A stretch of 58,042 bases of DNA from Deltaproteobacteria bacterium HGW-Deltaproteobacteria-12 (GTDB lineage Bacteria; Desulfobacterota; Syntrophia; Syntrophales; Smithellaceae), in NCBI GenBank assembly GCA_002840565.1, contig PHBK01000027.1, positions 1 to 58,042 of the forward strand. The letters are read 5' to 3'. Shown one piece after another: positions 23,192 to 32,595 of this stretch. The notes beneath the pieces are model-generated. The model saw nothing but the letters and a program-made list of their open reading frames with translations, had not been told where the DNA came from and did no database searches. A program made the position numbers and the translations under genes. Position 1 is the stretch's first letter. Every line of letters starts with the position of its first letter.

Positions 23192-23847
23192 ATTTCTCCG
23201 GGCAGAACATAAAATAAAACAGCTATAAGATGACATGTGCTGCCTGCCAGAACAAACAAATGCCAGACAGCATGATTAAACGGCAACCCTTTCCAAATAT
23301 AAAAGATTGTACCCAGCGTATAAGCCAGACCGCCGGCTACAAGCCAGGCAATTCCGGCTTCAGGCAGCGCCTGGAAAAGAGGCTTAATGGCAAAAATAAT
23401 CAGCCAGCCCATTAAGACATAAGCGACAGTGGAAACAATTTTAAAGCGGTTAACAAAAAAAGCCTTAAAGATAATTCCCAAAACAGTCAACGACCAGACG
23501 ACGGCAAAAATAGTCCAGCCCAAGACTCCTCGTACGACAATAATCATAAAGGGAGTGTAAGTGCCGGCAATTAAAACATAGATGCAGGAATGGTCCAGAA
23601 TTTTAAAAAAATTTTTGATTTTTGGTCTTTGGAAACTATGGTAAAGGGTTGATGCCGTGTAAAGGAGTATAAGTGACATACCAAAGACAATGCTGCTGAC
23701 AACATGGCGGGCTTGTCCGGAAACACTGGATGTTACTATTAACAAAATCAGTCCGGCAATACTGACCAGCAGGCCTGCTCCGGAAGTAACACTGTTCATG
23801 ATTTCTTCGTGTGCAGTATATTGAGTTGTTTCCCTGAGTTGCTTCAT
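23188..23847 (-). CDS. Hemolysin III family (YqfA/TrhA-like) membrane protein
   Basis: This 219-residue inner-membrane protein of the PAQR/hemolysin III family has about seven spans. The family residues are present: YHS in LYHSFQRP, D and H in ILDHSCIYVLIAGTYTPF, and the C-terminal HAVWHLFVLAGSTCH pair of histidines that co-ordinate metal in PAQR proteins. These proteins act in membrane homeostasis; hemolysis is not implied. The stop overlaps the downstream start by 4 bases (ATGA), so the CoA-transferase/GNAT fusion is translated from the same mRNA. That coupling is unusual and suggests membrane or lipid state and protein acetylation are linked, which is an inference. Confidence 0.87.
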   Translation of the reverse strand: MKQLRETTQYTAHEEIMNSVTSGAGLLVSIAGLILLIVTSSVSGQARHVVSSIVFGMSLILLYTASTLYHSFQRPKIKNFFKILDHSCIYVLIAGTYTPFMIIVVRGVLGWTIFAVVWSLTVLGIIFKAFFVNRFKIVSTVAYVLMGWLIIFAIKPLFQALPEAGIAWLVAGGLAYTLGTIFYIWKGLPFNHAVWHLFVLAGSTCHLIAVLFYVLPGEI

Positions 23848-24036
23848 TATATTGAGGCCATCCTGTCAAATATATAGTTTAATTATATTTTCAACCTTCA
23901 ATTGTCAATCTTTAATTGATCAACGGATTAATTCTTGACTGAATACCAGAAGTCGTAATAAAAACAATTTCCGCGTTTCCGATCGGTGATTTTGCCGGTG
24001 AGGCAGCTGAACATAAATTAACCTAAGGAGAACAAT

Positions 24037-25329
24037 GTGATTACAAGATATTCCCGGGAGAAAATGGTAAGTATCTGGAGCCCGGAAAACAGATATCAAA
24101 AATGGCTCGATGTGGAACTGGCTGCCTGCGAAGCAATGGTGCAGCTTAAACAGGTACCGGAAAGTGCTCTGATAACCATTAAGGAAAAGGCGGCGATCGA
24201 TGTCGCCCGCATCGATGAAATTGAAAAAATCACCAAACATGATGTAATCGCCTTTTTGACTTCCATCACCGAAAAAGTGGGAGAAGACGGCCGTTTTTTA
24301 CATCTGGGCATGACGTCGTCTGATGTCCTGGATACCTCCTACGCTGTTCTGTTAAAAGAAGCGGCGGATATTCTGCTGGCCGACATCAATGATCTTTTAA
24401 TTGTCTTAAAGAAAAAAGCCTACGAACACAAACAGACTTTAATGATCGGTCGTTCTCACGGTATTCATGCGGAGCCGATTACTTTCGGTTTGAAGATGGC
24501 CCTCTGGTATCAGGAAATGCAGCGCAACCATCAGCGCCTTCTTCATGCCAGGGAATCCGTGTGCACAGGGAAAATATCAGGTGCTGTCGGCACTTTTTCC
24601 TTTATTGATCCTTTTGTCGAGGAATATGTTTGCCGTAAACTCGGTCTCAAGCCGGCCCCTGTTTCTTCCCAGATTGTTCAGCGTGACCGTCATGCGGAAT
24701 TTTTTACAGCCTTGGCAATTATCGCCTCTTCCCTGGATAAATTTGCCCAGGAAATTCGGTTGCTTCAGAGAACGGAAGTGCGGGAAGCTGAAGAATATTT
24801 TTCACCGGGTCAGAAAGGTTCTTCGGCCATGCCGCATAAGCGTAATCCGGTACTTTCCGAAAATTTATCGGGGCTTTCCCGGCTCATGCGTTCTTATGCA
24901 GTTGCCGCCCTGGAAGATGTTGCCCTCTGGCATGAACGTGACATCAGCCATTCATCTGTGGAAAGAGTCATCGGACCGGATGCCACCGTCACGCTGGATT
25001 TTATGCTGGGCCGGTTTACCGGCATGATGGATAAGCTGGTCGTCTATCCGCAAAGAATGCTTGATAACCTGAATATGACCCGCGGAGTGATTTTCTCACA
25101 GATGGTTTTACTGACTTTAATTGAAAAAGGGACCACCAGAGAAGATGCCTACGCCATCGTTCAGCGCAATGCGATGAAGTCCTGGGAGGACGGCCTGGAA
25201 TTTCGAGCCCTGCTGCAGAGTGATCCGGAAGTCAAAAAATATCTGAAGGATGAGGACCTGGCGTCGATTTTCAAGGTAAATAACTTCTTAAAGAATTTAG
25301 ATTTCATCTTCAGCCGTGTGTTCGGATAA
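24037..25329 (+). CDS. purB: Adenylosuccinate lyase
   Basis: This 430-residue enzyme acts in IMP and AMP synthesis, releasing fumarate from SAICAR and adenylosuccinate. It begins at a GTG codon 6 bases after AAGGAG; the ATG two bases earlier is out of frame and meets a stop at once. MITRYSREKMVSIWS at the start and the signature GSSAMPHKRNP (261-271) are typical; H141 in RSHGIHAEP is the general acid. H89 is in HLGMTSSDV, a segment of the active site. The length is normal. Its neighbour on the right, nadB, is convergent at 16 bases. Confidence 0.95.
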   Translation: MITRYSREKMVSIWSPENRYQKWLDVELAACEAMVQLKQVPESALITIKEKAAIDVARIDEIEKITKHDVIAFLTSITEKVGEDGRFLHLGMTSSDVLDTSYAVLLKEAADILLADINDLLIVLKKKAYEHKQTLMIGRSHGIHAEPITFGLKMALWYQEMQRNHQRLLHARESVCTGKISGAVGTFSFIDPFVEEYVCRKLGLKPAPVSSQIVQRDRHAEFFTALAIIASSLDKFAQEIRLLQRTEVREAEEYFSPGQKGSSAMPHKRNPVLSENLSGLSRLMRSYAVAALEDVALWHERDISHSSVERVIGPDATVTLDFMLGRFTGMMDKLVVYPQRMLDNLNMTRGVIFSQMVLLTLIEKGTTREDAYAIVQRNAMKSWEDGLEFRALLQSDPEVKKYLKDEDLASIFKVNNFLKNLDFIFSRVFG

Positions 25330-25345
25330 GAAAAGCAACTGAAAT

Positions 25346-26938
25346 TTACTGTTCTTTCAGGATAACAGTATCCAGGTTCATATCATCGTGCGTTTCCGGA
25401 TAGTCAATATTGTAGTGCAGACCGCGGCTTTCCTTGCGCTGACCGGCACTTCGGGTGATCAGTTTGGCGACAATTGTTATGTTGCGCAGTTCAATCAGGT
25501 CCTTGCTGACTTTATAATTGCGGTAGTAGTCATCAATTTCTTTCTGAATGAGTTCAATTCTTCTCTCGGCCCGTTCCAGCCTTTTATTTGACCGAACAAT
25601 GCCGACATAATTCCACATGCAGCGGCGCACTTCATCCCAGTTATGGGTGACGACAACGCTATCGTCACTTTCCGTGGTTCCGCTGGAATCCCAGGGAGCA
25701 ATATAGGTTTCACTTTGCGGTGTATGCGCATAGCCGGCAGCTATTTTTGAGCAGACACGATGCGAGTAAACAACCGCCTCCAGTAATGAATTGCTGGCCA
25801 GCCGGTTGGCTCCGTGCAATCCGGTGCAGGAAACTTCACCGCAGGCAAAAAGCTGGGGAATGGAAGTTTCTCCATAAGCATTGACGGCTACGCCGCCGCA
25901 GATATAATGAGCTGCCGGTACCACGGGAATCGGATCACGGCTGATATCAATGCCGAATTCCAGGCATTTGTGATATATGTTCGGGAAGCGGTTAATCAGA
26001 AAAGCGCGATCGCGGTGAGTTATATCCAGCAAAACATATTCATCTCCGGATTTCTTTATTTCCGTATCGATTGCTTTGGCAACGATATCACGCGGAGCCA
26101 GGCTTTTCATGGCATGATATTTGTCCATAAAAGGAAGGCCGTTTTTCAACTTTAGAACTCCCCCTTCGCCGCGCACCGCTTCGCTGATCAGGAAAGCCTT
26201 GGCTTCCGGATGATAAAGGCAGGTAGGATGAAATTGAATGAACTCCATATTGGCAATTTTTGCTCCTGCACGATAAGCCATAGCAATGCCGTCACCGGTG
26301 GCAATATCCGGGTTGGTGGTAATTAAGTAAACTTTTCCGGCGCCGCCTGTTGATAAAATCGTATATTTGGCCCGGTAGGTGTGAATATCCCCGTTATTGA
26401 TATCCAGGACATAGGCGCCGAGGCAGCGCCGGGGCCGGCCGGAATTTGATTTTTCCATGATTAAATCGATGCCGATATGATTTTCATAAATAATCACATT
26501 TTGCAGTGTGGTAACTTTTTCATGCAAAGCCCTTTCAATTTCATAACCGGTCAGGTCTTTTGCATGCAATACCCGCCGGCGAGTATGCCCTCCTTCCCGT
26601 CCCAGATCATAAGGGTAGGGCGGCGTTTCGGATTTGGTAAAATTAACTCCCCAGTTAATCAGTTCGGCTATACGGGGCGGCGCTTCTTTGACGACAAATT
26701 CGACAACTTCCTTCCTGCAAAGTCCGGCACCGCAAATCAAGGTGTCGTTAATATGTTCGGCAAAACTGTCAGTTTCATCGGTAACGGCAGCGATGCCGCC
26801 CTGAGCATAATTTGTATTTGATTCTGATGTTTCTTTTTTTGTAACAATGGCGACGCTGCCTAGCTCCGCCGCTTTTATTGCCAGGCTCAATCCTGCAATA
26901 CCGCTGCCTAAAATTAAAAAATCCGTCTTAAATTCCAT
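25346..26938 (-). CDS. nadB: L-aspartate oxidase
   Basis: This 530-residue flavoprotein oxidises aspartate to iminoaspartate, the first step to quinolinate and NAD. In anaerobes fumarate rather than oxygen is the electron acceptor. FAD-binding GSGIAG is at 11-16, TNYAQGGIAAV (42-52) is the family block, and REGGHTRRRVLHAKDLTG and HPTCLYHPEAKAFLISEAVRGEGG carry the substrate and catalytic arginine/histidine residues. The C-terminal helical domain has RGLHYNIDYPE, where L-aspartate oxidase and succinate dehydrogenase differ; the E of the FAD/NAD differentiating segment was not checked. No nadA or nadC follows. Confidence 0.93.
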   Translation of the reverse strand: MEFKTDFLILGSGIAGLSLAIKAAELGSVAIVTKKETSESNTNYAQGGIAAVTDETDSFAEHINDTLICGAGLCRKEVVEFVVKEAPPRIAELINWGVNFTKSETPPYPYDLGREGGHTRRRVLHAKDLTGYEIERALHEKVTTLQNVIIYENHIGIDLIMEKSNSGRPRRCLGAYVLDINNGDIHTYRAKYTILSTGGAGKVYLITTNPDIATGDGIAMAYRAGAKIANMEFIQFHPTCLYHPEAKAFLISEAVRGEGGVLKLKNGLPFMDKYHAMKSLAPRDIVAKAIDTEIKKSGDEYVLLDITHRDRAFLINRFPNIYHKCLEFGIDISRDPIPVVPAAHYICGGVAVNAYGETSIPQLFACGEVSCTGLHGANRLASNSLLEAVVYSHRVCSKIAAGYAHTPQSETYIAPWDSSGTTESDDSVVVTHNWDEVRRCMWNYVGIVRSNKRLERAERRIELIQKEIDDYYRNYKVSKDLIELRNITIVAKLITRSAGQRKESRGLHYNIDYPETHDDMNLDTVILKEQ

Positions 26939-27038
26939 TAATGAAGAACCTTCTTATTGACTGTAGTGCAAAAGTATATTTACAAATCGCCATGACTTTT
27001 ATATATGTACTTCGCCTGTTTGGCAAAGAAATAATTAG

Positions 27039-27202
27039 CAGACTGTTGAAAAATGCTCCCGGCATGCGCCGGGCAGGCATCTGCGGAGTATATCCGGCGA
27101 ATGCCGGATACGCTTCGGCTTTCGCTGCTCACGTACCTCTAAAGTACGCTCTGCTGCTCAATCCTCGCGATGCCTTGCAGCTAAACATTTTTGAACAGCC
27201 TG
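27039..27202. mobile_element. MITE-like element with 17-bp terminal inverted repeats
   Basis: The ends CAGACTGTTGAAAAATG (27039-27055) and CATTTTTGAACAGCCTG (27186-27202) are inverted with 15 of 17 bases matching. Inside are two perfect hairpins: CCCGGC-ATGC-GCCGGG (27058-27073) and TATCCGGC-GAAT-GCCGGATA (27091-27110). At 164 bases it has no coding capacity, so it would be moved in trans. It sits between nadB and tsaD and ends 40 bases before tsaD. Target-site duplication was not seen clearly. Confidence 0.75.
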
Positions 27203-27242
27203 TAAAAGGTTGTCTTCAACAAACAACTGGAAATGGAAATTT

Positions 27243-28241
27243 ATGCTGGTTTTAGGAATTGAATCATCCTGTGATGAAACAGCGGCAGCAGTAGTATCCG
27301 GTGGGAAAATGCGCTCCAATGTCATTGCATCACAAATCAAAGATCACAGTAAATTCGGCGGTGTAGTGCCGGAAATTGCATCACGCAAACATATTGAAGC
27401 AATAAATATGGTGTTGCGGGAAGCATTGGCCAATGCTCAGGTGGAACTTGGGGAAATTGAAGGCATTGCCGTAACCCGCGGTCCCGGGCTGATCGGGTCG
27501 CTGTTAATCGGTTTATCGGCGGCAAAAGCTCTGGCTTATGCCTTGGACATTCCAATGGTCGGCGTTAATCACCTGGAGGGCCACATCGCGGCGTCATTTC
27601 TTGCCGAAAATCCCCCGGCCTTTCCTTTTGTCGCGCTGGTTGTTTCCGGCGGCCATACGAATATTTATCTGGCTAAAAATTACCATGATTTTATTTTATT
27701 GGGACAAACAAGAGATGACGCCGCCGGTGAGGCATTTGATAAAGCGGCAAAATTGCTGAATCTGGGGTATCCCGGGGGAGTGGTTATTGATAGATTGGCA
27801 AAAAATGGTAATCCGCTGGCGATTTCCTTTCCCCGGGCAATGAAGGATTCGACGGATTTCAGTTTTAGCGGGTTAAAAACATCATTATTGACCATGCTGA
27901 AAAAACGGGGCCGCGATTTCGAAGAGAGCCAATTGCCGGATGTTGTGGCGAGTTACCAGGAGGCAATAGTCGATGTGCTGGTGGAGAAAACGATGCGGGC
28001 GGCTCAGGAGAACGGAATTGATCGGGTTGTCGTTTGCGGCGGTGTAGCCGCCAACGGACGGCTGCGGGAAAAGTTTACGGAAGCGGCAAAGGACGGGAAA
28101 ATCGAGCTCTTTATTCCGCCGATAATTTTATGCACGGACAATGCCGCCATGATTGCCGCCATCGGCGAAATAATGTTGAAAAATGGCTGCCGTGATGCGC
28201 TGGATTTGAATGCGGTATCACGCTGGCCGCTGACAACATAG
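27243..28241 (+). CDS. tsaD: tRNA threonylcarbamoyladenosine transferase
   Basis: This 332-residue TsaD/Gcp uses threonylcarbamoyl-AMP to make t6A37 on ANN-reading tRNAs together with TsaB and TsaE (not in the window). ATG 27243 is chosen because the protein starts MLVLGIESSCDETAAA, the conserved family N-terminus; an in-frame earlier start would add 11 residues. Metal ligands H110 and H114 are in NHLEGH; the ATP-binding GGHTN and the CTDNAAM loop (metal Asp) are also seen. The gene starts a long co-directional run of housekeeping genes. Its promoter should lie within or just after the MITE-like element. Confidence 0.95.
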   Translation: MLVLGIESSCDETAAAVVSGGKMRSNVIASQIKDHSKFGGVVPEIASRKHIEAINMVLREALANAQVELGEIEGIAVTRGPGLIGSLLIGLSAAKALAYALDIPMVGVNHLEGHIAASFLAENPPAFPFVALVVSGGHTNIYLAKNYHDFILLGQTRDDAAGEAFDKAAKLLNLGYPGGVVIDRLAKNGNPLAISFPRAMKDSTDFSFSGLKTSLLTMLKKRGRDFEESQLPDVVASYQEAIVDVLVEKTMRAAQENGIDRVVVCGGVAANGRLREKFTEAAKDGKIELFIPPIILCTDNAAMIAAIGEIMLKNGCRDALDLNAVSRWPLTT

Positions 28242-28266
28242 CAGCCGGAAACCGGGATTTTCCAAC

Positions 28267-29121
28267 ATGGACACACCCAAAGATATAATCAAAAACTACC
28301 ATGTTAAACCAAGGAAAAAATTAGGACAATCTTTTCTGCTCGACCAGAACATCATCGGAAAAATAGTTACTGCCGCCCATATTACCCCGCAAGACGTCGT
28401 AGTGGAAATTGGCGCCGGCATTGGTGTCTTAACGGAAGGGCTGGCGCAGAACGCCCGGAAATTAATTGCCGTGGAATTAGATAAAAATTTAGTGGCCATA
28501 TTGCAGGATAAACTGGCCGGCAGGGAAAATGTGGAGATTCATTCCGGCGATATTATGAAATTTGATTTCAATTCAGTATCAAATACATACAATAGTAAGA
28601 TTAAAGTATTCGGCAATGTTCCTTACAATATATCCAGCCCGGTGATTTTCCGGTTATTGTCATTTCGTTCAGTTATCGATGGTTTTATTCTGATGCTGCA
28701 AAAGGAAGTTGTTGAAAGGTTGGTGGCTGTGCCTAATAATAAAAGTTATGGCATTCCTTCCGTGCTTTTGCAGATGTTTGCTTCCCTGGAGAAGATATTG
28801 GATGTGCCGGCAACTTGTTTTTATCCGCAACCGAAAGTGGAATCGGCAGTGATCAGGGGAACGTTTTTTGAAGAACCGGCAATGAAATTATCGGGTGAGG
28901 CTTTTTTCACTTCATTGGTAAAAGCAGCCTTTGCCCAGCGCCGAAAAATGTTAAATAATAACTTGAAGAATTCATCATTGTTATCTGATATTGAAGAGGA
29001 AAAAATAAAAGAAGCTCTTGTTTCTGCGGGCATTGACGGCAGACGCCGGGCAGAGACGCTTTCCGTTGCAGAATTCGGTAATCTCAGTAATTTACTCCAG
29101 GATCTGGAAAAAAATAAGTAA
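28267..29121 (+). CDS. rsmA: 16S rRNA dimethyladenosine transferase
   Basis: This 284-residue RsmA/KsgA dimethylates A1518 and A1519 of 16S rRNA late in 30S assembly. KKLGQSFLLDQNI near the start, VVEIGAGIGVLTEGLAQNA (motif I), the ELDKNL motif II, and NVPYNISSP (motif IV, which is usually NLPYNIS) are all present. It is 25 bases downstream of tsaD and 25 bases upstream of the next gene. Confidence 0.95.
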   Translation: MDTPKDIIKNYHVKPRKKLGQSFLLDQNIIGKIVTAAHITPQDVVVEIGAGIGVLTEGLAQNARKLIAVELDKNLVAILQDKLAGRENVEIHSGDIMKFDFNSVSNTYNSKIKVFGNVPYNISSPVIFRLLSFRSVIDGFILMLQKEVVERLVAVPNNKSYGIPSVLLQMFASLEKILDVPATCFYPQPKVESAVIRGTFFEEPAMKLSGEAFFTSLVKAAFAQRRKMLNNNLKNSSLLSDIEEEKIKEALVSAGIDGRRRAETLSVAEFGNLSNLLQDLEKNK

Positions 29122-29146
29122 GTTTAAATTTGTTGATGGGATAAAG

Positions 29147-30487
29147 ATGAAAAATAAATACTTGTATATTCAAACATTTGGCTGCCAAATGAACGTCCAT
29201 GATTCGGAACAGATGGCGGCCCTGCTTGCCGGCAGCGGCTATAAAACAACTGATAATCTGAAAATGGCTGATTTGATCCTGCTTAATACCTGTTCCATCA
29301 GAGAAAAAGCGGCGCAAAAGGCTTACAGTGAGTTGGGAAGAATGGTTTTGCTCAAAAACCAGAATCCGGAATTGATTATCGGTGTTGGCGGCTGTCTGGC
29401 GCAGCATTTAGGCAGCAGGTTTCATAAAAGAATAGGTCATCTGGACTTTGTTTTCGGAACGCACAATATTCATCGTTTACCGGAAATGGTCGCCGCCGTG
29501 AGCCGGGAAAGGGAAAAAATTACCCGCACTGATTTTTATAAAACGGTCCACTCCATCGGTATTTATGCGCCACCGGCAACGGGAACGGCAAGCGCCTTTG
29601 TTACGATCATGCAGGGATGCAATAATTATTGTGCTTACTGCGTAGTCCCATATTTACGCGGTTCCGAAATGAGCCGGCCGCCGGGAGAAATTATCGAGGA
29701 AATAAAGAAACTGGCCGATCAGGGCATTAAAGAGGTTACTCTGCTCGGGCAGAACGTTAATTCCTATGGCAAAAATCTGGAGCAGTATCTGAATTTCCCC
29801 GCATTGATCAGGAAAATCGGCAAAATTCCGGGCATTAAGCGAATCCGCTTCACAACTTCGCATCCGCGCGATTTATCGCCGGAATTGATTAATTGCTTCT
29901 CTGCGGAAGAAAAATTATGCCGGCATATTCATCTGCCTGTGCAATCCGGCTCGAACAGAATTCTGAACCTGATGAACCGGGGTTATTCAGTGGAAGAGTA
30001 CCTGCAAAAGATCGATCTCTTACGGCAGGCCTGTCCACGGATAAGTATAACTTCTGATATAATTGTCGGCTTTCCGGGCGAAACCCAAAACGATTATCAA
30101 GAAACCATTGACATGATGGAAAAAATCAGGTTTGATTCTACATTTTCTTTCAAGTATTCAGATAGAAGAGGAACTGCTGCGGAAAAGCTGGAAGGGAAAA
30201 TCATGGAAAGTGAAAAACAGCGGCGGCTGAAATTGCTGCAGGATCTTCAGGATGAACACACCCTCGCGAAAAATACGGAATTGGAAGGCAGCAGGCAGGA
30301 ATTGTTAATTGAAGGAAAAAGCAAAAACTCGGAAAATGATTTAATGGGACGCACCAGTTCCTGGAAAATTGTCAATTTCAAAGGAGATCAGGCATTGATT
30401 GGGCAGTTAAAGCAGGTAACAATTACCAAAGCCTATTTACATTCATTGCGCGGCAAGTTGCTCGAGGAGGTTGGGAATGTTGATTGA
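29147..30487 (+). CDS. miaB: tRNA-2-methylthio-N6-dimethylallyladenosine synthase
   Basis: This 446-residue radical-SAM methylthiotransferase acts on i6A37. The N-terminal UPF0004 domain provides three cysteines (C13 in FGCQMN, C49, C83) for one 4Fe-4S cluster; the radical-SAM CNNYCAYC gives C158, C162 and C165 for the other. The TRAM domain, including GRTSSWKIVNF, is at about 370-446. ATG 29147 is selected because upstream residues are not part of the family and would overlap rsmA. It overlaps the next gene by 11 bases, so co-translation is likely. Confidence 0.95.
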   Translation: MKNKYLYIQTFGCQMNVHDSEQMAALLAGSGYKTTDNLKMADLILLNTCSIREKAAQKAYSELGRMVLLKNQNPELIIGVGGCLAQHLGSRFHKRIGHLDFVFGTHNIHRLPEMVAAVSREREKITRTDFYKTVHSIGIYAPPATGTASAFVTIMQGCNNYCAYCVVPYLRGSEMSRPPGEIIEEIKKLADQGIKEVTLLGQNVNSYGKNLEQYLNFPALIRKIGKIPGIKRIRFTTSHPRDLSPELINCFSAEEKLCRHIHLPVQSGSNRILNLMNRGYSVEEYLQKIDLLRQACPRISITSDIIVGFPGETQNDYQETIDMMEKIRFDSTFSFKYSDRRGTAAEKLEGKIMESEKQRRLKLLQDLQDEHTLAKNTELEGSRQELLIEGKSKNSENDLMGRTSSWKIVNFKGDQALIGQLKQVTITKAYLHSLRGKLLEEVGNVD

Positions 30488-30977
30488 AATGAAGGTGTCC
30501 GGATTAACCATTGATCCAATTACAAATACGCCCATCGTGATATTGAAAGACATGCAGGAAAATAAGGCTATTCCCATCTGGATCGGTCTTTTCGAAGCCA
30601 GCGCTATTGCTACGGAACTGGAAAAAATTGTCTTTTCCCGGCCCATGACTCATGATTTATTCAATGAGTGCTTAAAAGTATTGAATGTGGCGGTAAATAA
30701 AATTGAAATAGGAGACATTCGCAATAATACCTTTTATGCCAGTATTTATTTAATCCGGGAAGGACAAAGTTTTACTGTCGACGCCCGGCCAAGCGATGCC
30801 ATTGCCCTGGCACTGCGTGCTCGGGCACCGATATTTGTCGATGAGACTGTTATCGAAAAATCACGCAATATTGATTTCGGCATCAAGATTACCGATCTGG
30901 ATAAGTTGAAGGAAGATAAAATCAGAGAGTATTTAGAGAATCTTTCCGCGGAAGATTTCGGCAAATACAAGATGTAA
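30477..30977 (+). CDS. Bifunctional nuclease family (DUF151) protein
   Basis: This 166-residue protein is of the DUF151/bifunctional nuclease family. Signs: the start MLIEMKVSGLTIDP, AIPIWIGLFEASAIATELE (about 29-47), RPMTHDLF, and RPSDAIALALRARAPIFV. Family members are reported as DNases/RNases but the role in bacteria is not settled. ATG 30477 is placed 7 bases after AGGAGG, overlapping the miaB stop. An in-frame TTG two codons earlier is poorer. It is 6 bases before the recombinase gene, in one operon. Confidence 0.87.
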   Translation: MLIEMKVSGLTIDPITNTPIVILKDMQENKAIPIWIGLFEASAIATELEKIVFSRPMTHDLFNECLKVLNVAVNKIEIGDIRNNTFYASIYLIREGQSFTVDARPSDAIALALRARAPIFVDETVIEKSRNIDFGIKITDLDKLKEDKIREYLENLSAEDFGKYKM

Positions 30978-30983
30978 AGCAAT

Positions 30984-31901
30984 ATGAATGATCTCATCCG
31001 GGATTTTCAGACTTATTTGACGGCAGAGCGCAATGTTTCCGAGCATACCCGGGTAGCCTATACAAGCGATTTGGAGGAATTTGCCGAGTTTCTCCAAAAA
31101 AATAATTTTATCAGCAAGCGGGATGAAATCGCCGGCGTTGAGACCGAGACCATCAGGTCTTATTTGGGATATCTGTTCCGGCAGAAAGTAAAGAAGGTAT
31201 CAGTGAATCGTAAAATCTCTTCACTGAGATCTTTTTATAAGTTTCTCGTTCGTCAAGGCAAGGCAAAAAGCAATCCGGCGGGGATGATCCAGACATCGAA
31301 GACAGAGAAGTATATGCCCAATTTTCTATCGGTCGATGAAATGTTTTCCCTGTTGAATGTTCAGAGTAGCGCTTCTTTAGCGGATTTGCGGAATCTGGCT
31401 ATGCTGGAATTATTTTATTCCTCAGGTCTGCGTTTGAGTGAATTGGCGGGGCTCAACGTAATCGATCTGGATTTAAATCAGGCTCTGGTTAAAGTACGGG
31501 GGAAGGGGAGAAAAGAAAGAATTGTTCCACTCGGAGGTCCGGCCCGCAAAGCTCTGGAGGAATATCTGGACAGGACCAGTACAGCCAGAAAAAAAGTTGA
31601 TGCCGATGTTTTTAAAAGCCCCCTGTTTCTGAATACCAGGGGTGCAAGAATATCAGGTCGCAGCATTGCCCGCATTGTTGATGCTGCGACTGCAAAAAGC
31701 GGCATCGGCAGGAAAATCAGCCCTCATGCTCTGAGACATACTTTTGCTACCCATTTGCTGAATGCCGGAGCGGATTTGCGGTCGATTCAGGAATTGCTGG
31801 GGCATGAGAGCCTTTCGACAACGCAAAAGTATACGGCGGTTAATATTAACCGCATGATGGAAATTTATGATAAAGCACATCCACGCGCTAGGAAAAAATG
31901 A
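30984..31901 (+). CDS. xerC: Site-specific tyrosine recombinase XerC/XerD
   Basis: This 305-residue tyrosine recombinase resolves chromosome dimers at dif sites with its partner at the septum. Catalytic residues R150 (SSGLRLSEL), K174 (GKGRKERI), H248 and R251 (HALRHTF), H274 (LGHESLSTT) and the nucleophile Y283 are in place. The N-terminal SAM-like domain has RDFQTYLTAERNVSEHTRVAY. Neighbouring hslVU fits xerC, since a xerC-hslVU (codV-clpQ-clpY) order is conserved in other bacteria. Which of XerC or XerD it pairs as is not provable alone. No dif site was identified. Confidence 0.9.
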   Translation: MNDLIRDFQTYLTAERNVSEHTRVAYTSDLEEFAEFLQKNNFISKRDEIAGVETETIRSYLGYLFRQKVKKVSVNRKISSLRSFYKFLVRQGKAKSNPAGMIQTSKTEKYMPNFLSVDEMFSLLNVQSSASLADLRNLAMLELFYSSGLRLSELAGLNVIDLDLNQALVKVRGKGRKERIVPLGGPARKALEEYLDRTSTARKKVDADVFKSPLFLNTRGARISGRSIARIVDAATAKSGIGRKISPHALRHTFATHLLNAGADLRSIQELLGHESLSTTQKYTAVNINRMMEIYDKAHPRARKK

Positions 31902-31952
31902 GACTGGGCATTTTGCCCCGGCAAAACCGCAGCAAAAACCTTAGCCGAATTT

Positions 31953-31981
31953 ATCCCGTGCAGCGAAGTGCGACACGGGAT
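31953..31981. repeat. Hairpin in xerC-hslV gap (ATCCCGTG/CACGGGAT)
   Basis: ATCCCGTG (31953-31960) and CACGGGAT (31974-31981) form a perfect 8-bp stem round a 13-base loop, followed by CCAG. There is no T-run, so a transcription stop is unlikely. It may be one member of the small palindrome family seen at 1112-1131. It sits 24 bases before hslV and may influence mRNA stability. Confidence 0.55.
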
Positions 31982-32004
31982 CCAGGAATGTATGGGAGAA
32001 TGAA

Positions 32005-32592
32005 ATGCAGATTAGAGGAACAACGATACTGGCAGTAAAAAAAGATAACAATGTCACGGTTGCCGGCGATGGTCAGGTGACGTTAGACACAACGATTCTG
32101 AAGCACGGCGCCCGTAAAGTCCGCAGGCTTTATAATAATGAGGTCATCGTCGGTTTCGCCGGCGCCACCGCTGACGCCTTTACACTGTTTGATCGCTTTG
32201 ATCAGAAACTGGAGCAGTACAATGGAAATTTACTGCGGGCAGCCGTGGAATTAACTAAAGACTGGCGCACCGACCGGGTTCTGAGACACCTGGAGGCTCT
32301 AATGATTGCGGTGAGCAGGGATCATTCCCTCATAATTTCCGGTAATGGCGATGTCATCGAGTCCGATGACGATGTTATGGCCATAGGGTCCGGCGGGCCT
32401 TTCGCGCAGTCTGCCGCCCGGGCACTGGTGCGACATACCGGTTTATCTTCGACCGAAATTGCCCGGGAGGCAATGAAAATAGCGGCGGAAATATGTATTT
32501 ACACTAATGATCATTTAGTATTGGAAGAACTGGAAGTTGACGGAGAAAAAACGAAAGAAAAAAAAAGAAACAAAGTTAAGGAGATTGCATAA
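32005..32592 (+). CDS. hslV: ATP-dependent protease subunit HslV
   Basis: This 195-residue proteasome-like peptidase subunit forms two hexameric rings docked to HslU. The peptide [11 protein letters not shown] is processed before the nucleophile threonine (T6 or T7, in GTTIL), as in other HslV proteins. [21 protein letters not shown] and the late [15 protein letters not shown] motif define the family. Its C-terminus is extended by a charged tail of about 20 residues ([15 protein letters not shown]), which is longer than usual. GGGAGA precedes the ATG, and the gap to hslU is only 3 bases. Confidence 0.95.
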   Translation: MQIRGTTILAVKKDNNVTVAGDGQVTLDTTILKHGARKVRRLYNNEVIVGFAGATADAFTLFDRFDQKLEQYNGNLLRAAVELTKDWRTDRVLRHLEALMIAVSRDHSLIISGNGDVIESDDDVMAIGSGGPFAQSAARALVRHTGLSSTEIAREAMKIAAEICIYTNDHLVLEELEVDGEKTKEKKRNKVKEIA

Positions 32593-32595
32593 AAC

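Noticed and set aside
26939..27255. A plus-strand frame of about 104 residues across the MITE-like element
   Set aside because: The reading is produced by the palindromic element; no ribosome site and no homologue recognised.
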